A stretch of 64,000 nt of DNA, taken from Flavobacterium sp. 245. Its GTDB lineage: Bacteria; Bacteroidota; Bacteroidia; Flavobacteriales; Flavobacteriaceae. Made by a program: the position numbers and the translations under genes. This document shows positions 38,659-47,502 of the stretch, piece by piece. The stretch spans positions 72,941 to 136,940 of the forward strand of contig NZ_SNXB01000009.1 in NCBI RefSeq assembly GCF_004362055.1. Direction: 5' to 3'. The notes beneath the pieces were generated by a model that was given only the letters and a program-made list of their open reading frames with translations, searched no databases and was not told the DNA's origin. The number at the start of each line of letters is the position of its first letter. Within the stretch, counting starts at the first letter, position 1.

Positions 38659-41337
38659 GTGTTACAAAAAAGAGTACAAATAGTCCTTACCCTACTACTT
38701 TTGGGTAGTTTTTCACAAATAAAAGCACAAGATCGAGTTCCTTTTGATCAAGGAAAAAAATATATTCTTGCTAAAGTTTCTGTTGTTGGTAAAATAAGCT
38801 TCAATGAACAAACAGTTGTTACGTTTTCTGGCCTTCAAAAAGGGCAGGAAATAACAGTTCCTGGTGAAGAAATAAGTAGTGCAATCAAAAAATTAGGCAA
38901 ACTTGGCCTTTTTGACGAAATCGCTTTTTATATCAACAAAGTTGAAAACGACAGTATTTATCTAGACCTTAATATTGTTGAGCTTCCTAAACTAAATGAA
39001 GTTAAAATTGTTGGTGTCAAGAAAAGCAAAATCGAAGGACTTATTAAGGATAATAATTTGACAAAAAACAAAATTGTCAATGAAAACTTAATTACGACTA
39101 CCAAAAATTACATCGAAAATAAATATAAAAAAGAAGGTTTTTATAACACAAAAGTTACTATTACAAATACACCTGACACTACTGCCGGTAATCAAGTAAA
39201 TATGCTTGTTCGAATTGACAAGGGCGATAAGGTAAAAATTAGCAGTATTGATTTCATTGGAAACCAACAGCTTACTGATACTCAATTAAGAGCTGCAATG
39301 AAAGACACGAAACAAAAAAATCTATTTCGTGTTTTAAAAGCATCAAAATTCATTCCTGAAAAATACAAAACCGACTTAGAAAAAGTAGTTGCTGCTTACA
39401 AAGAAAAAGGTTACCGTGATGCCCGTATTATTTATGACTCTGTCGCTTATAATAAGGAGAAAAAAATGCTTGACATCAAAATTAATGTAGAAGAAGGAAA
39501 CAAATATTACTTTGGAAATATTAAATTTTTAGGTAACACTGTTTACTCTGATCAGCTTTTGCACCGTTATTTAGGTATTAAAAAAGGGGAAACTTACAAC
39601 GGAGTTTTACTTGAAAAACGTATTGCAGATAAAACAAAACCAGATGCAGAAGATATTACAAACTTATACCAAAACAATGGTTATTTGTTCTCGAATATCA
39701 ATGCTGTAGAGGTAAAAACAGCAAATGATACTATTGATTTTGAAATTAGAGTAACAGAAGGTCCAATTGCTTATTTCAATAAAATTTATGTTACAGGAAA
39801 TGACAAAACAAATGACCACGTAATTTATCGTGAGTTAAGAACTAAACCTGGAAACAAATACAGCAAAGAAGAATTAGTAAGAACAATTCGTGAAATTGGT
39901 CAATTAGGTTTCTTTGATCCGGAATCTATTAAACCTGAATTTAGAAATGTAGATGCTGGAGCAGGAACGGTTGATATCGAATATCAACTTGTTGAAAAAG
40001 GATCTAGCCAGGTTGAACTTCAAGGAGGTTACGGCGGTGGCGGTTTCATTGGAACTTTAGGTCTTTCATTCAATAACTTCTCAGCAAGAAATATATTCAA
40101 CAAGGAGTCTTACAAACCGCTTCCAATGGGAGATGGTCAAAAAGTGGCACTTCGTTTACAAGGAAGTACCTATTTCCAAACTTATAGTTTGTCATTCTCT
40201 GAGCCATGGTTTGGAGGTAAAAAACCAGTACAATTCAGTTCTGCAATTTCTTATAGTAAACAGTTCAACAACAATTACGCAACAAGAACTGTTGATAAAA
40301 GTAAAAGTTTTAATATTTTTACAGTACAGTTTGGTTTAGCAAAACGTCTAACTGTGCCGGATGATTTCTTTGTACTATCACAATCTGTAAGTTATCAGCA
40401 TTATGACTTGAACAATTATTATACAGGATTGTTTACCTTTGGTAATGGAGCATCACGAAATCTTGCTTATACTATAGGACTTACAAGAAACAACAAAGGT
40501 TTGAATCCTATATTCCCAACGTATGGTTCGGAGTTTAGTATTTCAGCAAAAGTAACGCCTCCATATTCTTTACTTAACGGAATTAATTATGGAGATTTAG
40601 AAAACCAAAAAGAATATAAAACACAATATACCGGAGCACCAACATCTGGAGTTGATGGTCAGCCATTAAACACTGGTGATTTTGTAAAGACAGAAACTGT
40701 AAATGGACAATCTGGATATGTAAGTGTTGGATCTGATTATGCAAACGCTGATACGGATGTTGCTAAAGTCGATCAAAAGAAATACAATTGGCTAGAATAC
40801 TATAAAATTAAATTTAAAGCAGACTGGTATACAAAAGTATATGGTAAATTAGTTTTAAGAACTTTGACAGAATTTGGTTTCCTAGGAGCTTATGATCAAG
40901 CAAGAGGCGTAGTGCCGTTTGAGCGTTTTTATTTAGGAGGAGACGGAATGGCACAGTACTCAATGGATGGTAGAGAAACTATTGGTTTAAGAGGATATCC
41001 AAATGGATCATTGACACCAACAAATGCTGCTGGTCAGCAAATTGGAGCAACAATTTACAACAAATTCTCTATGGAGTTGCGTTACCCTATCACATTAAAA
41101 TCATCAGCGTCAATTTATGCGCTGACATTCTTAGAGGCAGGTTCATCATATCCAACATTTAAGGATTATAACCCGTTTGATTTGAGCCGTTCTGCAGGTG
41201 TAGGTTTACGTGTATTCATGCCAGCATTCGGATTACTAGGAATTGATTTTGGTTACGGTTTCGACGCACTTCCTAACTCTGTTACCAATAAAGCAAACGG
41301 ATGGGAAACTCATTTTATCATTGGTCAACAATTTTAG
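38659..41337 (+). CDS. bamA: Outer membrane protein assembly factor BamA
   Basis: Central pore of the outer-membrane protein insertion machine. A signal peptide ending SQIKAQ is followed by five POTRA repeats (about 30-430) and a C-terminal Omp85 barrel with LGLSFNNFSARNIF, LRGYPNGS and the final FIIGQQF ending in Phe. I choose GTG at 38659, 7 nt after the uppS stop, giving 892 residues that begin directly with the signal peptide. ATGs in frame at 38521 or 38584 would overlap uppS by 131 or 68 nt and put about 25-46 odd residues before the signal. It is followed by two Skp-like genes. Confidence 0.95.
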   Translation: MLQKRVQIVLTLLLLGSFSQIKAQDRVPFDQGKKYILAKVSVVGKISFNEQTVVTFSGLQKGQEITVPGEEISSAIKKLGKLGLFDEIAFYINKVENDSIYLDLNIVELPKLNEVKIVGVKKSKIEGLIKDNNLTKNKIVNENLITTTKNYIENKYKKEGFYNTKVTITNTPDTTAGNQVNMLVRIDKGDKVKISSIDFIGNQQLTDTQLRAAMKDTKQKNLFRVLKASKFIPEKYKTDLEKVVAAYKEKGYRDARIIYDSVAYNKEKKMLDIKINVEEGNKYYFGNIKFLGNTVYSDQLLHRYLGIKKGETYNGVLLEKRIADKTKPDAEDITNLYQNNGYLFSNINAVEVKTANDTIDFEIRVTEGPIAYFNKIYVTGNDKTNDHVIYRELRTKPGNKYSKEELVRTIREIGQLGFFDPESIKPEFRNVDAGAGTVDIEYQLVEKGSSQVELQGGYGGGGFIGTLGLSFNNFSARNIFNKESYKPLPMGDGQKVALRLQGSTYFQTYSLSFSEPWFGGKKPVQFSSAISYSKQFNNNYATRTVDKSKSFNIFTVQFGLAKRLTVPDDFFVLSQSVSYQHYDLNNYYTGLFTFGNGASRNLAYTIGLTRNNKGLNPIFPTYGSEFSISAKVTPPYSLLNGINYGDLENQKEYKTQYTGAPTSGVDGQPLNTGDFVKTETVNGQSGYVSVGSDYANADTDVAKVDQKKYNWLEYYKIKFKADWYTKVYGKLVLRTLTEFGFLGAYDQARGVVPFERFYLGGDGMAQYSMDGRETIGLRGYPNGSLTPTNAAGQQIGATIYNKFSMELRYPITLKSSASIYALTFLEAGSSYPTFKDYNPFDLSRSAGVGLRVFMPAFGLLGIDFGYGFDALPNSVTNKANGWETHFIIGQQF

Positions 41338-41382
41338 GCAATTATTAGCGTTTGGTTAAAAATCATCAAATAAAGTTATGTT

Positions 41383-42393
41383 ATGATAAAACAGTTTTTA
41401 TTTATATTTTTAGCCTTGATTGTAGCAAATACAAGTCAGGCACAGACAAGAACGACAAGAATTGGCTATATCGATATGGAGTACATTCTTGAAAACGTTT
41501 CTGACTATAAAGAGGCAACAGCTCAATTAGAGTTGAAAGCTCAAAAATGGAAACAAGAAATTGAATCCAAAAAAATAGAAATAAATAAACTGAAAGAAAG
41601 TTTAAAAGCTGAAAAAGCACTTCTTACAAAAGAGCTTATTGATGAAAGAGAAACGGAAATAAAATTTCTGGAAACAGAAATGATGGATTATCAGCAAAAA
41701 CAATTTGGAGCTGACGGAAATTTAATCCATCAAAAGGCTGCATTAGCCAAGCCAATCCAAGATCAAGTTTTTACAGCTGTTCAGGATATTGCAGAAGCTA
41801 AAAGTTACGATTTTATTTTTGACAAATCTTCAGATCTGACAATGCTTTTCAGCAACAAAAAATTTGACATCAGCGATCAGGTTATACGCGTTTTAAACAG
41901 AACTGACAAAAGAGAGCAATTGACTAAAAAACAATTGAAAGATCAGGAAATTAAAGAGAGTAAAGAAAATGCTATCGATGAAAACCCAGCAATGGCCGAT
42001 AGACAAAAAGCCCTGGACGAAAAGAAAGCTGCCAGAGAAAAACTGATCGAAGACAGAAGATTAGAACAGGAAGCTAAGAAAAAAGAATACGACGACAGAA
42101 GAAAAGCCATACAAGCTGAAAGAGAAGCTAAAAAAAATGGCACGGTTTCTGAACCTGCAAAGTCAACAGAAGCTGTTAAAACAGACGGAACAACAGCAAA
42201 ACCTGCTACAGCCACTGAAACAGTTCCTGCTACAACAGAGCCACCAGTAGATAAAGCCGCTGAAAGACAAAAACTCTACGAACAGCGTAAAAAAGAATTA
42301 GAAGAAAGAAGAAAGAAAATATTAGAAGAAAGAGAAGCGGCTAAAAAAGCAAAAGAAGCCGAAACACAAAAACCTAATACGACCAATAATTAA
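41383..42393 (+). CDS. OmpH/Skp-family periplasmic chaperone, long form
   Basis: A 336-residue periplasmic protein. A signal peptide (1-20) precedes an OmpH/Skp domain (about 24-190) with RIGYIDMEYILENVSDYKEATAQLE and a long coiled coil. Unlike canonical Skp (about 160 residues) it continues with ~145 residues of charged Lys/Glu/Arg/Ala-rich helix, interrupted by a Thr/Ala/Pro-rich linker (about 245-285), and ends in Asn-Asn. Skp holds unfolded outer-membrane proteins for BamA, and the location next to bamA supports that. The tail has no assigned role. Confidence 0.92.
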   Translation: MIKQFLFIFLALIVANTSQAQTRTTRIGYIDMEYILENVSDYKEATAQLELKAQKWKQEIESKKIEINKLKESLKAEKALLTKELIDERETEIKFLETEMMDYQQKQFGADGNLIHQKAALAKPIQDQVFTAVQDIAEAKSYDFIFDKSSDLTMLFSNKKFDISDQVIRVLNRTDKREQLTKKQLKDQEIKESKENAIDENPAMADRQKALDEKKAAREKLIEDRRLEQEAKKKEYDDRRKAIQAEREAKKNGTVSEPAKSTEAVKTDGTTAKPATATETVPATTEPPVDKAAERQKLYEQRKKELEERRKKILEEREAAKKAKEAETQKPNTTNN

Positions 42394-42407
42394 TTAATAT
42401 TTTAAAA

Positions 42408-42911
42408 ATGATGAAACAAATCAAAACTTTACTAATTGCTGCCGTTCTAATTTTAGGAGCAAGTAACACAATGAATGCACAGGCTAAGGTTGCCCATGTT
42501 GATGTTAGCGAGATTATGTCGAAAATGCCTGCTATGCTAGATGCTCAAAATCAACTACAAAAATTAAGTGGTACATACGACGCAGAATACAAAAAAATGG
42601 TTGAAGAATACCAAACTAAAATCAGAAAGTACGAAGAAGAGTCTACTAAACAAACTGAAGCAGTTAACACAGAGCGCGCTAAAGAAGTTCAAGACATGCA
42701 AAAAAGAATTGTTGATTACAGAGACAATGCACAAAAAGAACTACAACAAAAAGATTCAGACATCATGAAACCTATTATGGAGAAAGTGAAAGCTTCTATC
42801 CAAAAAGTTGGAAAAGCTAAAGGTTACCAATACGTTTTAGATGGTTCTTCACTTATCTTAGCTGATGGTCCAAACATCACTGCTGATGTGAAAAAAGATT
42901 TAGGATTCTAA
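42408..42911 (+). CDS. OmpH/Skp-family periplasmic chaperone
   Basis: A 167-residue protein of standard Skp size. The signal peptide (1-25, ending MNAQA) is followed by KVAHVDVSEIMSKMPAMLDAQNQLQKL, a long coiled-coil hairpin, and the closing VGKAKGYQYVLDGSSLILADGPNITADV. It lies 14 nt after the long paralog and 1 kb after bamA, so the three form an outer-membrane-protein assembly operon that ends at the terminator at 42939. Confidence 0.95.
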   Translation: MMKQIKTLLIAAVLILGASNTMNAQAKVAHVDVSEIMSKMPAMLDAQNQLQKLSGTYDAEYKKMVEEYQTKIRKYEEESTKQTEAVNTERAKEVQDMQKRIVDYRDNAQKELQQKDSDIMKPIMEKVKASIQKVGKAKGYQYVLDGSSLILADGPNITADVKKDLGF

Positions 42912-42938
42912 GAAACTAATTTCTTATTATTAAAAAAC

Positions 42939-42973
42939 TGCTCAGTACTTTATAAGTCTGGGCATTTTTTTTT
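42939..42973 (+). terminator. Terminator of the bamA-skp run
   Basis: TGCTCAG (42939-42945) pairs with CTGGGCA (42958-42964) with one G-U pair, followed by nine T residues. It lies 27 nt after the second Skp stop. Confidence 0.8.
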
Positions 42974-43051
42974 ACAATAAATTAAAACTAAAAAAGAAAA
43001 GATTTTATAGATTTCGATTAAATTGAAACATCAATTTATTTCAAAAAATAT

Positions 43052-43059
43052 TAAATTTG
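43052..43059 (+). promoter_or_regulatory. -7-like box of murI
   Basis: TAAATTTG lies 5 nt before the murI ATG at 43065. No clear -33 TTG is seen. If it is used, the mRNA is almost leaderless, and an upstream start at 43023 would be outside the transcript. Confidence 0.45.
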
Positions 43060-43064
43060 TATTT

Positions 43065-43841
43065 ATGACGAACAACAATCCTATAGGCGTTTTTGATTCT
43101 GGAATTGGAGGAACTTCCATCTGGAATGCCATTCATGATCTTCTTCCAAACGAAAAAACCATTTATTTAGCTGATAGCAAAAATGCTCCTTATGGTCAAA
43201 AGACAAAAGAACAAATTGTTGCTTTAAGTAAAAAGAATGTTGATTTATTAATCGAAATGGGTTGTAAATTAATTGTTGTAGCCTGCAATACTGCTACAAC
43301 CAATGCCATTCGTGAACTCCGTGCTGATTATGACATCCCGTTTATAGGTATTGAGCCGGCTATTAAGCCAGCCGCTAATAATTCAAAAACGCAGGTAATT
43401 GGCATCTTAGCTACTAAAGGAACTTTAAACAGTGAACTGTTTAACAAAACAGCCGAAATGTTTCAAAATACAACTATAGTAGAACAAGTTGGGCATGGCT
43501 TAGTACAGCTGATAGAAGATGGAAATCTAAATTCACCAGAAATGACTAAGCTTTTAGAATCTTACCTACAACCAATGATTGATGCCAATATTGATTATCT
43601 TGTTTTGGGTTGCAGTCACTATCCGTACTTAATTCCTCAGATAAAAAAAATTCTGCCGGACCACATCCAGATTATTGATTCTGGTGAAGCGGTGGCCCGT
43701 CAGACACAAAATATTCTACGTGAAAAAGTTGGTTTATCTGATCTTAAAGAAAGTGAACCTGAATTTTATGTTAATTCAAATCCAGCTGTCTTGGAGTCAA
43801 TTTTAGATTATAAATATCCGGTTGTACACAAAGATTTCTAA
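43065..43841 (+). CDS. murI: Glutamate racemase
   Basis: Supplies D-glutamate for peptidoglycan. PIGVFDSGIGGTSIW carries the N-terminal Asp-Ser pair. The two catalytic cysteines lie in VVACNTATTNAIRE and LGCSHYPYL. I use ATG 43065 (258 residues), because the family begins at NNNPIGVFDSG and the 14 extra residues from 43023 precede a -7-like box. It is convergent with the outer-membrane protein gene at 43846, with only 4 nt between stops. Confidence 0.96.
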   Translation: MTNNNPIGVFDSGIGGTSIWNAIHDLLPNEKTIYLADSKNAPYGQKTKEQIVALSKKNVDLLIEMGCKLIVVACNTATTNAIRELRADYDIPFIGIEPAIKPAANNSKTQVIGILATKGTLNSELFNKTAEMFQNTTIVEQVGHGLVQLIEDGNLNSPEMTKLLESYLQPMIDANIDYLVLGCSHYPYLIPQIKKILPDHIQIIDSGEAVARQTQNILREKVGLSDLKESEPEFYVNSNPAVLESILDYKYPVVHKDF

Positions 43842-43845
43842 GACT

Positions 43846-45081
43846 TTATTCAAACTTTCTTTTGACGAACCAAATTCCGTCTAAAGATAAATTTAAAGAC
43901 AATTTATGATAATTTTCTTTTATTAAATTATCCGTAATTCGACCTTTTTGACCGTAAGAATATGAAATATTTAGCGTTGTCAAAGTGTTCTCTATTGGCA
44001 AAGAAAGACCAAAAGAAATGGCTGCATTATTTACTCGTTTTCCATCTACTTCAAGATATCCATTATCAAAATTGGCCCCCATCGCATATTGAACACGATC
44101 CCAATATTTCCGAATATCTTTCTTGGCGTTATAAGTAAAACCTAGCGCAAATCTATCCTGATTTACAAAGTTTCCGTACAACTCAGATTGATTTGTATTA
44201 TTCCAAAAGCTTTTTTCATAATCTAAAGTCATATTTAAATTATTTTTAAAACGTTTGCTAAACCCTACTCCTATTTCTAAAGGCATATAAAAATCGTCTA
44301 TATTAGAAGCTACATCAGATTCAATTTGCGTTACAACCTCATCAGCAATCACCTGAACACTTTGCACTTTTGAAGCCTTAATTTGAGCAGGCAATTTAAC
44401 TACTGGCGCTATCGTAAAAGTAGAATCTATTTTATACTGTGCTCCTAGTATTGCACGCAGACCATTATAATCGCTCTTTTTATTGACTGTCGTAACTGTG
44501 CTCTGGATTAGAAAACTTCGCTCATCAATGGTGTTTCCAAATAATAATGATCCAGTGAAACCAAGTGAAAGCTTTTTGCCAAATCGATATCCGTATGAAA
44601 AATCAAAATTATTAAGTCCGCCAGATCCAACGGCAGTTAAATAATAGTATTCCTGACTGTTCTCTATTGGCAGTTTTAAATTTGAAATTTTAAAAGCGCT
44701 GCTGGAGTAAGGTCGCAATGCCAAACTAAATCCAGAGTTTTTAGTAACTGGAAAAGCAAAAGCCATATGGGAAAACTGAAAATTATTTCGTTTTTCTGTT
44801 CTAGAGCTGCTTTGGTACGTTGTCGCAATGGCTTTTCCGCCAATATCAAACATAAAATGATTTAATGGAATAAAACCCAAAGAAGCCGGATTTAAGTTAT
44901 TAATAAAACTCGCAGATGGCAAAGCCATACCTGACGAACCAATTGAAGGAAGAATTCCAAAATCAGAATCATATACACTCCCAACTCCATAAAGTGAATA
45001 AGGAGAACTTGAAATACTTTGGGAAAATGAAGTCAGCGACAATAAAATGAAGCAGGTTAAATAAACTATTTTATTTTTCAT
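43846..45081 (-). CDS. Outer-membrane beta-barrel protein (FadL/OMPP1-like, tentative)
   Basis: A 411-residue protein with a signal peptide (1-20, ending SFSQS). The mature part opens SPYSLYGVGSVYDSDFGILPSIGSSGMALPSASFINNLNPASLGFIPL, reminiscent of FadL-type barrels in which an N-terminal NPA motif lies near the plug, and continues as amphipathic strands. The final strands end GIWFVKRKF, not a canonical terminal Phe. It begins at the base after the stop of the DUF4270 gene, so translation is likely coupled. Its substrate is unknown. Confidence 0.72.
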   Translation of the reverse strand: MKNKIVYLTCFILLSLTSFSQSISSSPYSLYGVGSVYDSDFGILPSIGSSGMALPSASFINNLNPASLGFIPLNHFMFDIGGKAIATTYQSSSRTEKRNNFQFSHMAFAFPVTKNSGFSLALRPYSSSAFKISNLKLPIENSQEYYYLTAVGSGGLNNFDFSYGYRFGKKLSLGFTGSLLFGNTIDERSFLIQSTVTTVNKKSDYNGLRAILGAQYKIDSTFTIAPVVKLPAQIKASKVQSVQVIADEVVTQIESDVASNIDDFYMPLEIGVGFSKRFKNNLNMTLDYEKSFWNNTNQSELYGNFVNQDRFALGFTYNAKKDIRKYWDRVQYAMGANFDNGYLEVDGKRVNNAAISFGLSLPIENTLTTLNISYSYGQKGRITDNLIKENYHKLSLNLSLDGIWFVKRKFE

Positions 45082-46413
45082 TTAATAGGAGATATAATAA
45101 ATTTTGAGTTGGATTTTGTTATTCAAATGTTTTTGATCCCCTAAAACAATTCTATTTACTGTTTTAGAAATTCCCGGCAATGTCAAAATCAGAGATGACC
45201 TTGAATCAGCTTTTTTGAGCATTTCTTTCTGTAAAAAACTTCCAACAGGAATTGTGTATCCAACGTTCTCATTAAATTCGTCACTTTTTTTATTCAAGAT
45301 TCCGTAAACCGTAGTGCCGGCAGAATTTACAAGAGAAGCACTAATTCGGTTTAAATTATCTCCCACATAAACCCGTAAAGAATCTGCTAATGGATACTTT
45401 TCAGAATAGGTATTGTTGACAGGTTTTAAAATCAAATCAGCACTAACAATAGCGCCATTATCTGAAATATATTTAAGCTGTTTAATATTGGGAAAATCAA
45501 TTCGGCAGGCGACACCTGTACCCGATTGAATAAAACCTTGCTGATTTGTAAATGAACTGGATAATTTACTGCTCGAGATGGGCAAACTCTGAAGTATTGT
45601 TCCTGTTTTATCCAAAGAAATAGAATTAAACTGCTTTGTCGCATCTAAAACTGAAAATTCCAATACATAAGGTGTTTCTTCAGTATCAGCCTGATATTTG
45701 GAATAATACATCCTGACTTTGCTAGTTGAAACATGAAAACCAATAACACTGGATGAATTTGAGGTTGAAGGCACGAGAACAAGTCCTTTCAAATATTCTG
45801 AAAAACTGTCAAAATCTGTAATTTCTCTTTTCTTTAATTTTTGAAAAAGATCCGAACCAAAAGCATCACTCATTTTTATTACAATAGAATCTTTTTCAAG
45901 TGGTCTGGGTTTGTATGAAATCGAGCCAATGCTTTCATCATTGTAAGCAAAGGAAGAATTATTATACAAATTATCGTCACCAGTATTAGGTTTTATCCTT
46001 TGTGTCAGCCTATGTATATCAAATGTCTGCACTTTTGTGGTATCACCATAATAATAATTATCATACTTTAAAATCATGGAAATGGAATCGAAAACAAAAT
46101 TAACTGCCTCCGTATCTGAACCTCCTGTAATATTTAAAGTATATGAATCTGCTGCCAATTGTAAATAACTGTTTGACTTAATTTTTCCAAAAATAGGATC
46201 GTCATAATTTCCAACTAAAATTCGGCTTTGATTTGAAGTCGCCAAAGAGTCAAAATTTATTGTAGCCATATCAACCGTCAGCGTATCAATCAATATCGCT
46301 TTATTGCTTACCGCCAAATAATCTGACCCAACAACAAATTCACCAGCATCAGTATCTGTACCGCACGAAAGCATCGTAACTGCAAAAAAGAACATCAATA
46401 TAAACTTGTGCAT
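45082..46413 (-). CDS. DUF4270 lipoprotein
   Basis: A 443-residue lipoprotein from ATG 46413 (MHKFILMFFFAVTMLSCG, lipidated Cys17). The longer frame to 46431 adds six residues ahead of the lipoprotein signal and is less likely. The family block VSNKAILIDTLTVDMATINFDSLATSNQSRILVGNYDDPIFGKI is clear. DUF4270 proteins are widespread Bacteroidota surface or periplasmic lipoproteins without a proven function. It is the first gene of a two-gene unit with the barrel protein at 43846. Confidence 0.9.
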   Translation of the reverse strand: MHKFILMFFFAVTMLSCGTDTDAGEFVVGSDYLAVSNKAILIDTLTVDMATINFDSLATSNQSRILVGNYDDPIFGKIKSNSYLQLAADSYTLNITGGSDTEAVNFVFDSISMILKYDNYYYGDTTKVQTFDIHRLTQRIKPNTGDDNLYNNSSFAYNDESIGSISYKPRPLEKDSIVIKMSDAFGSDLFQKLKKREITDFDSFSEYLKGLVLVPSTSNSSSVIGFHVSTSKVRMYYSKYQADTEETPYVLEFSVLDATKQFNSISLDKTGTILQSLPISSSKLSSSFTNQQGFIQSGTGVACRIDFPNIKQLKYISDNGAIVSADLILKPVNNTYSEKYPLADSLRVYVGDNLNRISASLVNSAGTTVYGILNKKSDEFNENVGYTIPVGSFLQKEMLKKADSRSSLILTLPGISKTVNRIVLGDQKHLNNKIQLKIYYISY

Positions 46414-46440
46414 AATATAATTTTTCGGCAAATATAAATT

Positions 46441-46455
46441 GGTGCAATCTGCACC
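46441..46455. promoter_or_regulatory. Short palindrome upstream of the DUF4270 gene
   Basis: GGTGCA and TGCACC flank ATC, 28 nt upstream of the DUF4270 start codon, in the divergent spacer shared with the DUF6268 gene. It is GC-rich for this spacer and could be an operator; that is a guess from position and symmetry only. Confidence 0.3.
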
Positions 46456-46643
46456 GCACTATAACATATACAGCCATGCGTTTTTACACTACAAACAGCA
46501 AAAACTCATCTATAATAGCTTTATACAATCAAAACTTTGTTTCAGCCTTAAAAAATGCGATTTAGTCTATCAAAAAACGCCATACATATATATTCTTTTT
46601 TTTTAAACCATCGGCCTCCTACTTTTGAACCAATAAATAAGTA

Positions 46644-47486
46644 ATGAGAATAAAGCTTTTAATATGTTCCGTTTTTACAATTTCATTTTATAATATGAAG
46701 GCTCAAGAAACTTTTTCGGCAAATGTGAATTTAAAAACAGAACCAACCGATAAAATTGATTTTAACGAAAGTAATGTTTCGGTGTTGTTCAATAAAAAGA
46801 TAAACACCAAAAACCAGCTGACAAATACAACTGAATATTCAAAGTTGCATGTCAATTATGAACTCGGCTCTTTTTCATCATCTGAAAATTTGGATCGATT
46901 TAATCAGTTTCTAAACAAAACAGATTATTTATTTCAAGCATCAGACAAAACAAAACTGCAATTTTCGCTTACACCAATGTTCAGTTTTCAGGAGAATTTA
47001 GATATTTCTGATTTTACTCTTTTAGGAAGTTTTGAAATTAATCAGCAATTGAATTCAAATACAAATATTACTGTTGGAGCTGCAAGATCTGCCGTTTTTG
47101 GAACTCCAAAATTTATTCCTCTTTTAGCAATAAACTATATACTCAGTGAAAAAAGTACAATTTCAGTTGGATTTCCAGACTCAAAAATTTCTTATTCAAA
47201 TAATATCCGAAATAAATTCAGTCTAACAAACAGCTTTAATGGGAGCTTTTACTATTTAGATCAAAAGTCCGACGCTAATTATAACGCATCAAAAATGAGT
47301 TTATCGCAAATGACATCGGCTTTTGAATATGAACGAAATGTAGATTCAAATTGGTTTTTGAATTTTAAAGCCGGCTATGATTTTAATAAAAAATACAAAC
47401 TGACAGATTCTGACAATCACACTGTATACAATTTTAATACAGGCGACGGTGGCATCTTTAGCATTGGCATCAAATACAAACAATAA
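46644..47486 (+). CDS. DUF6268 outer-membrane barrel protein
   Basis: A 280-residue exported protein. The signal peptide (1-20, MRIKLLICSVFTISFYNMKA) is followed by repeated amphipathic strands (NQLTNTTEYSKLHVNYELG, LQFSLTPMFSFQ, STISVGFPDSKISYS) and ends GIFSIGIKYKQ, all typical of a DUF6268 beta-barrel. A -7-like box TACTTTTG (46621-46628) precedes it. It begins a same-strand series with the Kelch, DUF4907 and LytS/LytTR genes; the 16-nt gap to the Kelch gene supports co-transcription. Confidence 0.85.
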   Translation: MRIKLLICSVFTISFYNMKAQETFSANVNLKTEPTDKIDFNESNVSVLFNKKINTKNQLTNTTEYSKLHVNYELGSFSSSENLDRFNQFLNKTDYLFQASDKTKLQFSLTPMFSFQENLDISDFTLLGSFEINQQLNSNTNITVGAARSAVFGTPKFIPLLAINYILSEKSTISVGFPDSKISYSNNIRNKFSLTNSFNGSFYYLDQKSDANYNASKMSLSQMTSAFEYERNVDSNWFLNFKAGYDFNKKYKLTDSDNHTVYNFNTGDGGIFSIGIKYKQ

Positions 47487-47502
47487 ATAAATTTTATACA
47501 CT

